16,009 bases of DNA from the NCBI GenBank assembly GCA_964547125.1, contig CAZJLS010000040.1, positions 1 through 16,009 of the forward strand. Reading direction: 5' to 3'. Numbering within the stretch: the stretch's first letter is position 1; each line of letters opens with the position of its first letter. This DNA is from Methanobrevibacter_A sp964547125. GTDB taxonomy: Archaea > Methanobacteriota > Methanobacteria > Methanobacteriales > Methanobacteriaceae. Under the pieces are notes generated by a model that saw only the letters and a program-made list of their open reading frames with translations, searched no databases and was not told where the DNA came from. Both the position numbers and the translations under genes were made by a program. Shown in pieces: positions 1-6,907 of this stretch.

Positions 1-24
1 GTCCATACTTATAGTAGTAGCCAT
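1..24 (-). CDS. 5' end of a gene leaving the window (MATTISMD...)
   Basis: Only the first eight codons are present, reading MATTISMD on the minus strand, with the ATG at 24-22. The start is supported by a good ribosome site, GAGGTGAT (reverse complement of about 31-38), 6-7 bases upstream. An AT-rich TATA-like stretch lies at about 65-75. The opening resembles small ribbon-helix-helix or antitoxin-type archaeal proteins that begin MATTIS, but eight residues cannot settle a family. The rest of the gene lies outside the window. Confidence 0.55.
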
Positions 25-30
25 AAAATA

Positions 31-75
31 TCACCTCATATAAGATTTTATTTATTCACTAAATTTTTTAAATAT
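31..75 (-). promoter_or_regulatory. Promoter and ribosome site of the left-edge gene
   Basis: Read on the minus strand, a TATA-like TATTTAAAA occupies about 65-73 and the Shine-Dalgarno sequence GAGGTGAT about 31-38. The expected start of transcription, about 25 bp after the TATA centre, falls near 44, which leaves room for the ribosome site in a short leader. The assignment is by spacing and motif only. Confidence 0.4.
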
Positions 76-137
76 TTCCATATGAATTTAAAAAATATTA
101 AATTTTCAATATATACATTTTAAAAATACCTAATAAA

Positions 138-340
138 ATATATAATCCATAATAAAAAGTTTACATAACAATAAATCGTATGAATGATTTTAAAGATTAA
201 TAAGCATAGAATTTTAATTTTAACAATAATTTCAATATTTTTACTAATTTGCATATCAACAGTAAAATGCAAGTGAATGGTACATCTCAACATACAAACA
301 AAGGAATACCGATAGTGGATAATTGTACTGTTTATTAAAT
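138..340 (+). pseudogene. Decayed, internally deleted copy of the adhesin-like gene
   Basis: From about 147 to 291 this matches 2041-2186, the promoter, leader and signal-peptide region of the adhesin gene at 2090-4015, at close to 90% by eye. Then, across the short shared word ATACAAA (292-298), it jumps to match about 2730-2768 of the same gene. Relative to that gene a segment of 543 bp is missing. Further damage includes one extra A in the signal-peptide region (GTAAAATGC against GTAAATGC), which shifts the frame into TGA. The ribosome site is also lost: GGGAGGAG has become TGAATGAT. The copy then ends in stops just before the ATPase gene at 352-1815. It is a relic with no plausible product. 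It is informative because it occupies the same place beside the first ATPase that the intact adhesin occupies beside the second. Confidence 0.8.
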
Positions 341-351
341 ATAATGTAATA

Positions 352-1815
352 TTATAAGAATGCGAATGTTCGTGGATGTATTGAAATTACATTATCTTCT
401 TTTTTAATATTTTTTGCCTCATTTGACACTATAATTCCATATTCAGAGCCATAATTTTTTATAGCCTCAAATATTTGTCTTTTATCTTTCTTTCCATGGT
501 CAACTTCAATAGGTATAGGATTTTCAAATGCCTTTCTTATTAAAAAATCAACATTACCTTCATTATTTGCATCATAATATAAATCAAAATAGATATTTTC
601 TTGACAGTAAAGATTAAACAAGGATGATGCAACAAGATTTTCTAGTAAAATTCCATCATACTGTTCTGTCTTTTTTATTGAATTCCCCATTTCAGATACT
701 AATGCATGTTTTATACTGCTTGTTGCAAAGTAATATTTCCAGGCCTTTTTAATTCTCTTAGAAGATGTTCCAAAAGGATCACAATGAAAAATAATATGAG
801 TTTTTTCTAAAATATCCAGAATATTACGTATATTTGATGAAGAGGTGTTTAAATTTTTAGATAATTTATTTTGTGATGTTTCTCCAGCATTCTGTAATGC
901 TAAAAATCTTAATATACGATTTGCTATGGCCTGATTCTCTGCAGAGAAATTTTTAATACTTAACATATCAGTATTTATAACTTTTTTAACCATATCTACT
1001 AAATTTTTACTTATATCTTCATGTTCTTTATTTTCAAATAGTATTGGAAAGCCACCATATTTAAGATATTCATCCCAATCAGTAGATTTATAGTTATCTA
1101 ATTTTATTAAGGAGTTATTTATTTCATTTTCACATTTAACTGCATTATCAATTTTTCCCTCAAAAATTAATTCTTGTATTGCATTAGAAATATTAGTTGT
1201 TGTATAATTATATTTTAACTTTATATGCTCTCCATAGTTTAAAGGAGTTATATAATTCTTTTGTAACCTTCTTGCAGCATCTGCATTATATTCTAAATTT
1301 AATGCTGAAGATCCTGTGAAAATCATGAATATATTATTAGTACTGTCATAGATAATTTTACCAGAAATTGCCCAATTTTTATCATACTGTGATTCATCAA
1401 TTAAGAGGAATATTTTCTTGTCTAATGTTCTTAGTTTAGCATCATGATAGTTTTTTAAGTATATATCTACAATTTCTCTTATATTACAGTCTACTAGATT
1501 GTTAAAGCGTTCACAGGAAATGTATAAAATTTGAGTATATGGAATATTTTTTTCATTTAATAAGTAATCATAGATTTGGTAAAGAATAGTTGTTTTACCA
1601 ACTCCTCTAAGACCTGGCATTGTGATAAATCTTTTTGAAGTATTATTTTCTATAAAGTTATCAATATCCTGTTGAATTATATCATATTCTGCTCGTGTAT
1701 TTAATTTTTTACCATTTATTTTTAGGTATTTATTTAATGATGTGGCTAAGGTAGTTAATTCTTCATCTATGAAGTCGGATATGATTTGTTTTTTATTTTC
1801 CATTATATTTTTCAT
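352..1815 (-). CDS. AAA ATPase with DUF4143-type C-terminus (paralogue 1)
   Basis: A P-loop ATPase of the archaeal AAA_14/DUF4143 class, 487 residues. Visible motifs are Walker A GLRGVGKT (68-75), Walker B IFLLIDE (135-141), a sensor-1-like TGSS (167-170), paired arginines (182-183) that could be an arginine finger, the family hallmark YGGFP (253-257), a winged-helix-like stretch (about 300-345) and a nuclease-fold-like C-terminus. In that C-terminus D423 and E437 are kept, but the lysine of the usual ExK is replaced (EVD), so cleavage activity is doubtful. The protein is cytoplasmic and the family's biological role is poorly known. It is about half identical by eye to the ATPase at 4022-5461. 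Start: Met1 has AGG directly against it, and Met5 (at 1803) has only a weak upstream GGATGA, so the true start may be Met5. It lies between the adhesin relic and the intact adhesin. Confidence 0.9.
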   Translation of the reverse strand: MKNIMENKKQIISDFIDEELTTLATSLNKYLKINGKKLNTRAEYDIIQQDIDNFIENNTSKRFITMPGLRGVGKTTILYQIYDYLLNEKNIPYTQILYISCERFNNLVDCNIREIVDIYLKNYHDAKLRTLDKKIFLLIDESQYDKNWAISGKIIYDSTNNIFMIFTGSSALNLEYNADAARRLQKNYITPLNYGEHIKLKYNYTTTNISNAIQELIFEGKIDNAVKCENEINNSLIKLDNYKSTDWDEYLKYGGFPILFENKEHEDISKNLVDMVKKVINTDMLSIKNFSAENQAIANRILRFLALQNAGETSQNKLSKNLNTSSSNIRNILDILEKTHIIFHCDPFGTSSKRIKKAWKYYFATSSIKHALVSEMGNSIKKTEQYDGILLENLVASSLFNLYCQENIYFDLYYDANNEGNVDFLIRKAFENPIPIEVDHGKKDKRQIFEAIKNYGSEYGIIVSNEAKNIKKEDNVISIHPRTFAFL

Positions 1816-1860
1816 CCTTTTATGTATTGATTTTATTATTGTTTTTTATAATATAAAAAC

Positions 1861-1916
1861 TTACTCAAAAATTTGAGCAATTTATATATAAAGGACTGCT
1901 CAAAAATTTGAGTAAA
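1861..1916 (-). promoter_or_regulatory. ATPase 1 promoter: TATA box flanked by twin operators
   Basis: The near-palindrome CTCAAAAATTTGAG occurs twice, identically, at 1864-1877 and 1899-1912, with starts 35 bp apart. Exactly between them is TTTATATATAAA (1881-1892), a perfect palindromic TATA box. Read towards the ATPase at 352-1815, one site lies just before the TATA box and the other between it and the expected transcript start near 1860. Flanking bases extend the match, so the 56-bp block is itself roughly an inverted repeat. This is the layout expected for a repressor or activator dimer controlling the TATA/TFB region. The regulator is unknown. A role for the ATPase's own winged helix is only a guess. 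Confidence 0.6.
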
Positions 1917-2028
1917 GATGAAAAAATCATCTAATACTGATTCAAAAAAAACATAAAAAAGCAAAAAACCAACATTCCCCACACACAATATAAAAATCTT
2001 AGCACAATAATAAAACAATAAACAATAG

Positions 2029-2089
2029 TTATATATTAATCCATAATAAAAAGTTTACATAACGATAAATCCTAGGGAGGAGTTTAAAG
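2029..2089 (+). promoter_or_regulatory. Promoter and strong ribosome site of the adhesin-like gene
   Basis: A TATA box TTATATATT (2029-2037) is followed by an expected transcript start near 2058-2060. A very strong Shine-Dalgarno sequence, GGGAGGAG (2075-2082), ends seven bases before ATT 2090. This spacing selects ATT as the initiation codon. The block from about 2041 is duplicated in the relic at about 147, where the TATA region is kept but the ribosome site is mutated. Confidence 0.6.
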
Positions 2090-4015
2090 ATTAATAAAAG
2101 ACTATTTTTAATTTTAACTATAATTTCAATATTTTTACTTATTTGCATATCAACAGTAAATGCAAATGAATGGTACATCTCAGAAAATACAAATACTACA
2201 GGTGATGGAAGTGCAGATTATCCATTTAAAACTTTAAATGAAGGATTAGAACTTAGTTCAAATGGAGACACCATCTATTTAAAAAATGGAACATATAATT
2301 TAAACGATTACATTATAAACAAAACAATAACAATTATTGGAGAAAATACTGAAAAAACAGTTATTAGTGGAAATAACATATCAAGAATATTCAACTTAGA
2401 TGGTGGAAGTTTAAATTTAATAAACTTAACATTAGCTAATGCAAATTTAATACCAGTACAAGAATCTGGTGGAGTAGTATACATATCTACTGGAAGTTTA
2501 ACAATAGAAAACTCCATACTCCGAGATAATTCTGCAAGATATGGTGCAGGAATCTACAATTACGATGGAACAATACACATAAACAATACAATATTTACCA
2601 ACCATTACTCCTTAACATATTCAGGTTGTGATGGCGGATCATGTATCTATAACCTTTATGGAAATGCCTATATCTACAATACAGTTTTTGAAAATAATAC
2701 TGTAATAGATCAGCAAGCTGCAGGAATATATACAAACAAAGGAATACTTGTAGTTGATAATTGTACTTTTATAAATAATACTGCAACTGTTACAGGTTGT
2801 GGTGGAGCAATTTACTGTAATGATTTTTCCAAATCCAATATTACAAATTCCTATTTTAAGGATAATTCCGGATGGCTTGGAGGAGCAATATATACTGCAA
2901 ACGGTTTAAATGGAGTAACAGGATATACAAACATAATAAACAATCAATTCTATAATAACACTGCAAGAAAAGATGGTGGGGCAATATATAATTACTGGGA
3001 AATAAGCACACTAAACTTAGAAAATAACATATTTAGTGGAAACAAAGCAAGAAGTGGTGGAACAATATACAATCAACAAGCAAACTTAACATTAAACAAT
3101 AACACCATACAGGAATCTGCTGCAAGTGTTGAAGGAGACCACATATACAATAACGGACTATTAAATGAAGTAGACATAATTATCGAAGATAACACAACAA
3201 TACATGTAAAACTAAACCAAACAAGAGAAATCAGTATAAGTATTACAAATAATAATGCAGAAATAACAAATGGAGATTTAAACATATATGCAAATGACGA
3301 GTTAATAGAAACACAAAGAGTAAAAGAAGGAATAGTGAAATTTAATTACACAGTAAACTCAACAGAACCAATAATATTATCTGCAAACTATAGTAAAAGT
3401 TTAAAATCAAATGTGAAAACAGCATTACTAATAAGTGAAAAAATAGAAACAATAATCTCAAGTAAGAATCTTGAAAAACAATACCTAAGTTCTGAAAATT
3501 ACACTCTAATACTAAAAGATATAAATAAAAATCCAATAGCAAATCAAACATTATACTTAAATCTAACAAGAAAATCAAACAATCAATCTAAAATATACCA
3601 AGTAACAAGTGATAAAAACGGATATGCAAGCCTTGAAATAAATCTAGCACCTGGAGAATATACCATAAAAACAGAATACTATGGAAGTGAAAAATACCAG
3701 CCAACACAAAAAGAAAATACTATAACTATTACTGATAAAATTACAGCAAAAATCACTGCCAATAATTACACTAACTTTGAAGGTGAAAATGGAAACTTCA
3801 CAGGTTCACTAAACCTTGCCAATCAAAAAGTAGAAATTAAAATAACCCGTCTTTCAAACAATTTATCTAAAATTTATACTGTAAGTACAAATTTTTTAGG
3901 AGATTATAGTTTGCCTATTAATCTTGCAAAAGGAGATTATAATGTTTTATGTTCCTTTGATGGAGCAGGTTTATACTCTCCTGTAAGTGCAGAAGCAAGT
4001 ATAAAAATATTATAA
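2090..4015 (+). CDS. Secreted adhesin-like protein, beta-helix plus Ig-like repeats, apparent ATT start
   Basis: The reading frame is open from 2069 to the stop at 4013-4015, but the first ATG/GTG/TTG in frame is a GTG at 3335, in the middle of the protein. Everything upstream is clearly coding. Counting ATT 2090 as residue 1, there is a signal peptide (INKRLFLILT..., about 1-25, cleavage after VNA). It is followed by a right-handed beta-helix with repeated GGAIYN/NNT-type turns (about 37-347). Three beta-sandwich Ig-like units follow (about 360-460, 465-550, 560-641), the last two being clear repeats (GxYxIxxxYxGxxxYxP). These are the parts of archaeal adhesin-like proteins, so export and surface binding are likely. 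No C-terminal anchor or pseudomurein-binding repeat is visible. It converges on the ATPase at 4022-5461 with 6 bp between the stops. Alternatively the start codon has lost one base (ATG to AG), leaving a recent pseudogene. Confidence 0.8.
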   Translation: MNKRLFLILTIISIFLLICISTVNANEWYISENTNTTGDGSADYPFKTLNEGLELSSNGDTIYLKNGTYNLNDYIINKTITIIGENTEKTVISGNNISRIFNLDGGSLNLINLTLANANLIPVQESGGVVYISTGSLTIENSILRDNSARYGAGIYNYDGTIHINNTIFTNHYSLTYSGCDGGSCIYNLYGNAYIYNTVFENNTVIDQQAAGIYTNKGILVVDNCTFINNTATVTGCGGAIYCNDFSKSNITNSYFKDNSGWLGGAIYTANGLNGVTGYTNIINNQFYNNTARKDGGAIYNYWEISTLNLENNIFSGNKARSGGTIYNQQANLTLNNNTIQESAASVEGDHIYNNGLLNEVDIIIEDNTTIHVKLNQTREISISITNNNAEITNGDLNIYANDELIETQRVKEGIVKFNYTVNSTEPIILSANYSKSLKSNVKTALLISEKIETIISSKNLEKQYLSSENYTLILKDINKNPIANQTLYLNLTRKSNNQSKIYQVTSDKNGYASLEINLAPGEYTIKTEYYGSEKYQPTQKENTITITDKITAKITANNYTNFEGENGNFTGSLNLANQKVEIKITRLSNNLSKIYTVSTNFLGDYSLPINLAKGDYNVLCSFDGAGLYSPVSAEASIKIL

Positions 4016-4023
4016 TTTTTTTT
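4016..4023 (+). terminator. Oligo-T stretch after the adhesin gene
   Basis: Eight T residues follow the adhesin stop codon directly and run into the stop of the oppositely oriented ATPase. Archaeal RNA polymerase commonly terminates at such T tracts. No hairpin accompanies it. The assignment rests on composition and position only. Confidence 0.3.
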
Positions 4024-5461
4024 ATAATAATGAAAACATTTTTGGAGAGATATGTATAATATTATCATCTCTGCAAATGTTATCTTCTGTATTTGAAATA
4101 ATAACACCATAATCTGAATTATATTTGTAAATTGCACTTTTTATCTGATTATTACTTTTTTTACCAATACTTACTTCAATTGGAATAGGCTTATCAAATC
4201 CTCTTTGAACTAAAAAATCAACATTTTTCTTTTTTCTAGAATCATAATATATATTAAATAAAGTCATACTTCTATTTTTTAAATTATAAAAGCTAGATGC
4301 AACAAGATTTTCTAATAATCCTCCTTTATATGCTTTTTTTTCTGATGATGCAATTCCTAAATTTAGGGATAATGCATGTTTTAAACTAGGTGTTGCAAAG
4401 AAGTATTTAAATGGTTTTGTTCTTCTTTTTGGTGAAGAACTATATGGTTCAACATGGAATAATAGATGAGTCTTCTCAAGTATATCTAGAATATTTTTAA
4501 CAGAATTTGTATGGCATTCCAAATGTTCTGCAATAGCCCCATGTGAAATTTCTCCAGGTTTTTGTAAAGCCAAAAAGTATAATAATCTAAATGTATTATT
4601 TTGAGTATCCTGTGAAATATTACCTAAATTAGCCATATCAACGGTTATTACTCGATTAATTGTATCTATTAATTTTTTAGAGCTTATATTATTATTTTGA
4701 TAAAATGATGATGGAAAACCTCCAAATTGTAAGTATCTATCCCATTCTTTTAAATCATAATTTCCAATTGTTGGAATTGATTTTATTATTCTTTGTTCTA
4801 ATTTAATTGCATCTTTTACTTCACCTTTAAAGATTAAATCTTGTATGATTTGTGATGCCTTATTTATAGTGAAGTTGTATTTTAATTTTAGATGTTGTGA
4901 ATAATTTAGGGGGTTGATTGGTATTTTTAATAATCTTCTTGCAGAATCTGCATTGTATTCTAATTCTAATGCAGAAGATCCTGTGAATATCATGAAAATT
5001 TTCTTACTTGAATCAAAGATTATTTTTCCAGTTAATGACCAATCTTTATCGTATTGTGCTTCATCAATTAATATAAATACATTTTCGTTTAGAGATTCGA
5101 ATGTTGCATTGTGGAATATGTTTAAATAGGAATCTATACTCTCAAAAATTGTTGTGTTAAACATTGCTTTTAGGCTTTCTGCAGATATGTATAGGATGTT
5201 TTTTGGGTTGATATTTTTTTCTTTTAATAAATAGTCGTAGACTTGGAATAGAATAGTTGATTTTCCTACATCTCTTAAGCCAGGTAGTATAAGATATCGA
5301 TTAATATTGTTTCCTTTTAAAAATTCTTCTATAAATTGTGTTATGTCTTTAAAATCTGATCTATGGTTGAATTTTTTTCCTTTGTATGATATATTGTCAT
5401 TTAAATGAATTGGTTGTGTTGATACTTGATTTTTTATATATGTGTTTAGTGCGTCGTCCAT
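4022..5461 (-). CDS. AAA ATPase with DUF4143-type C-terminus (paralogue 2)
   Basis: A paralogue of the ATPase at 352-1815 with the same architecture. Counted from the chosen start, it has Walker A GLRDVGKST (61-69), Walker B VFILIDE (128-134), the TGSSALELEYNAD segment with paired arginines, a FGGFP hallmark and a winged-helix-like region. The C-terminal VDFL...PIEVS keeps D415 and E429 but has serine where the nuclease lysine would be. The frame stays open up to an ATG at 5518. I place the start at ATG 5461, giving 479 residues, because GGGTGAT lies 6-7 bases before it. The TATA box at 5533-5540 also puts the transcript start near 5512, after the 5518 codon. The upstream region is a repeat array, unlike that of paralogue 1. 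The biological role is unknown. Confidence 0.88.
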   Translation of the reverse strand: MDDALNTYIKNQVSTQPIHLNDNISYKGKKFNHRSDFKDITQFIEEFLKGNNINRYLILPGLRDVGKSTILFQVYDYLLKEKNINPKNILYISAESLKAMFNTTIFESIDSYLNIFHNATFESLNENVFILIDEAQYDKDWSLTGKIIFDSSKKIFMIFTGSSALELEYNADSARRLLKIPINPLNYSQHLKLKYNFTINKASQIIQDLIFKGEVKDAIKLEQRIIKSIPTIGNYDLKEWDRYLQFGGFPSSFYQNNNISSKKLIDTINRVITVDMANLGNISQDTQNNTFRLLYFLALQKPGEISHGAIAEHLECHTNSVKNILDILEKTHLLFHVEPYSSSPKRRTKPFKYFFATPSLKHALSLNLGIASSEKKAYKGGLLENLVASSFYNLKNRSMTLFNIYYDSRKKKNVDFLVQRGFDKPIPIEVSIGKKSNNQIKSAIYKYNSDYGVIISNTEDNICRDDNIIHISPKMFSLL

Positions 5462-5522
5462 TTTTTTATCACCCATATTAATAGAATTTTTTTTGAAACT
5501 TTTTTTATAATTATACATTTTA

Positions 5523-5553
5523 TTGTGGTACTATTTATAAGTAACTACCACAA
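5523..5553 (-). promoter_or_regulatory. ATPase 2 promoter: TATA box inside an inverted repeat
   Basis: On the minus strand the TATA box TTATAAAT (5533-5540) lies between two arms, TTGTGGTA (plus strand 5523-5530) and TACCACAA (5546-5553), which are exact reverse complements. The second arm belongs to the first unit of the adjacent 35-bp repeat array. The inverted arm occurs only here, next to the gene. The arrangement suggests that a dimeric regulator sits over the TATA box, with the array supplying further half-sites. Confidence 0.5.
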
Positions 5554-5770
5554 CCAAATAGCTAACCCTTTATAAANNNNNNNNNNNNNNNNNNNNNNNN
5601 NNNNNNNNNNNNNNNNNNNNNNNNNNNNNNNNNNNNNNNNNNNNNNNNNNNNNNNNNNNNNNNNNNNNNNNNNNNNTAACTACCACAACAAAATAGCTAA
5701 CCCTTTATAAATAACTACCACAACAAAATAGCTAACCCTTTATAAATAACTACCACAACAAAATAGTTAA
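5542..5770. repeat. 35-bp tandem repeat array (minisatellite/iteron-like), interrupted by gap
   Basis: The unit begins TAACTACCACAAC and ends TAGCTAACCCTTTATAAA, 35 bp in all. Copies are at 5542-5576 (one mismatch), 5677-5711 and 5712-5746, with a partial copy from 5747 that decays near 5770. The units abut with no spacers, so this is not a CRISPR array. Each unit carries the palindromic TATA-like TTTATAAA and the TACCACAA half-site used at the ATPase 2 promoter. The 100-N gap falls inside the array, so the true copy number is unknown and probably larger. It fills the space between the ltrA terminator and the ATPase 2 gene. Confidence 0.85.
5577..5676. other. Assembly gap (100 N)
   Basis: Exactly 100 N, the usual placeholder for a gap of unknown length. 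It lies within a tandem repeat array, where short-read assemblies typically break. Confidence 0.98.
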
Positions 5771-5784
5771 AAAATAAAAAAAAT
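5765..5784 (-). terminator. Oligo-T terminator after the ltrA-like gene
   Basis: Directly after the stop of the LtrA-like gene, the minus strand reads ATTTTTTTTATTTTTT. This is a long T tract with no preceding hairpin, typical of archaeal factor-independent termination. It would end the three-gene transcript before the 35-bp repeat array. Confidence 0.45.
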
Positions 5785-6897
5785 TTATAAAAGTTTACTT
5801 TCCTTATCTTTTTTTACTAAAACACTTAAATTTCCAAGCGTTATTATTAATACTCCAATTAAAAAACCGAAATTATCTAAAAATAGGAAAATAAACATTG
5901 AACCTATAAGTGTGAATAGTATCATTAAAAGTGCATCATTTCTTCTAAAATTCACAGTTTCACTATGATATGGACTATTTGCCATAATTGAAATATAGAA
6001 TATGGAAAGTGATATTACTGTAAGTATACCTGCCAATAAATGGTTTACCTCACCAGTATGTATTAATTCAAAGACTATTGTTATGAGGTTTATGCTTATT
6101 ACTATGAAATAATGGCTGAACATTAAACGTAGGCTTCGCTCTTCACGATGATGATCTACTAAGTTGTGAATTTGCACTACATATCCTCCAAACATTGTAA
6201 TTATAATTGCAAATATTAGTATTGGAATTATGTTAAAGTTTCCTACATCGAAAAAGTGTGTCATTCCCACTATTGCTTCTCCAAATGTTATGATTGTTAA
6301 AAGTTCAAATCTTTCTACAAGGTGTGGGAAGCTTATTATACTTTTATCAAATTTTCCCTGTATAAAGAATGGTAGGAATGCTCCAGTTATTACTGCTATT
6401 ACATTTATCCAGATTATTAGACTTGTGAAGTTTAGAAATTTGCAGATTATTGCTATTATGTATATTGTACATACAATGGAGAGTATTGTTATGGAGTTTC
6501 CTGCTGCTCCTTTTAATGATTTTTCTTTTATTGCAGGTATACTGTATAGGATTATTACGGTTAACAGTATTATTAGCATTGATAGGTTGAATGGGAATGC
6601 CATTGCTTGCCAGTTTGTTGATATGGTGTTGGTCATGTATATGACTGCTATCATGTTTATACATGCTAGGATGTATTCATACCATTTCCACTTGCCGTAG
6701 CGGTTTACATAATTTGTAAAGTATAACCATGCTTGTAATAGTACAAATGAGGTTATTATCCACATGAAGAGGTTTGTTGAACTTATAAATCCGTTTATTG
6801 GTTCTCCAATTAGTGTTGTTAGGCGTGATATTCCATATACAAATATTAAGTCATAGAATAATTCTATTAGTTCCACATTTTTTTCTTTAACTGGCAT
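5785..6897 (-). CDS. ltrA: LtrA-family multi-spanning membrane protein
   Basis: A 370-residue, very hydrophobic protein with about ten membrane helices. It carries the signatures of the 'low temperature requirement A' family: ELFYDLIFVYGI near the N-terminus (residues 12-23) and HLVERFELLTIITFGEAIVG (192-211). The family is widespread in bacteria and archaea and has no established biochemical function; the name comes from a cold-sensitive Listeria mutant. The length is close to the family norm. The ATG at 6897 follows the stop of a 54-residue membrane microprotein by only 10 bp and has no ribosome site of its own, which suggests translational coupling. It is the last gene of the SWIM protein-microprotein-ltrA transcript. 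Confidence 0.88.
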   Translation of the reverse strand: MPVKEKNVELIELFYDLIFVYGISRLTTLIGEPINGFISSTNLFMWIITSFVLLQAWLYFTNYVNRYGKWKWYEYILACINMIAVIYMTNTISTNWQAMAFPFNLSMLIILLTVIILYSIPAIKEKSLKGAAGNSITILSIVCTIYIIAIICKFLNFTSLIIWINVIAVITGAFLPFFIQGKFDKSIISFPHLVERFELLTIITFGEAIVGMTHFFDVGNFNIIPILIFAIIITMFGGYVVQIHNLVDHHREERSLRLMFSHYFIVISINLITIVFELIHTGEVNHLLAGILTVISLSIFYISIMANSPYHSETVNFRRNDALLMILFTLIGSMFIFLFLDNFGFLIGVLIITLGNLSVLVKKDKESKLL

Positions 6898-6907
6898 ATT
6901 ATTATTT

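Noticed and set aside
1918..1932. Short inverted repeat GATGA-A5-TCATC as a terminator
   Set aside because: Five weak base pairs, and no gene ends beside it.
1836..2018. 60-residue open frame on the minus strand (MFYYCAKIF...)
   Set aside because: It runs through the ATPase 1 TATA box and both operator palindromes, has no ribosome site, and its composition is that of low-complexity AT-rich spacer.
2308..3578. Open frames of 69-78 residues on the minus strand
   Set aside because: They are antisense to the adhesin reading frame, which has a signal peptide and repeated domain structure, and have no ribosome sites.
3335..4015. Separate 226-residue gene starting at GTG 3335
   Set aside because: No ribosome site precedes it and the frame is open and clearly coding for 415 codons upstream; it is the C-terminal part of the adhesin.
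5542..5770. Possible CRISPR array
   Set aside because: The 35-bp units abut directly with no spacers and there are no cas genes; it is a tandem repeat.
6230..6700. 156-residue plus-strand frame and a 105-residue minus frame inside ltrA
   Set aside because: They are shadows of the hydrophobic LtrA coding sequence, which has clear family motifs in its own frame.
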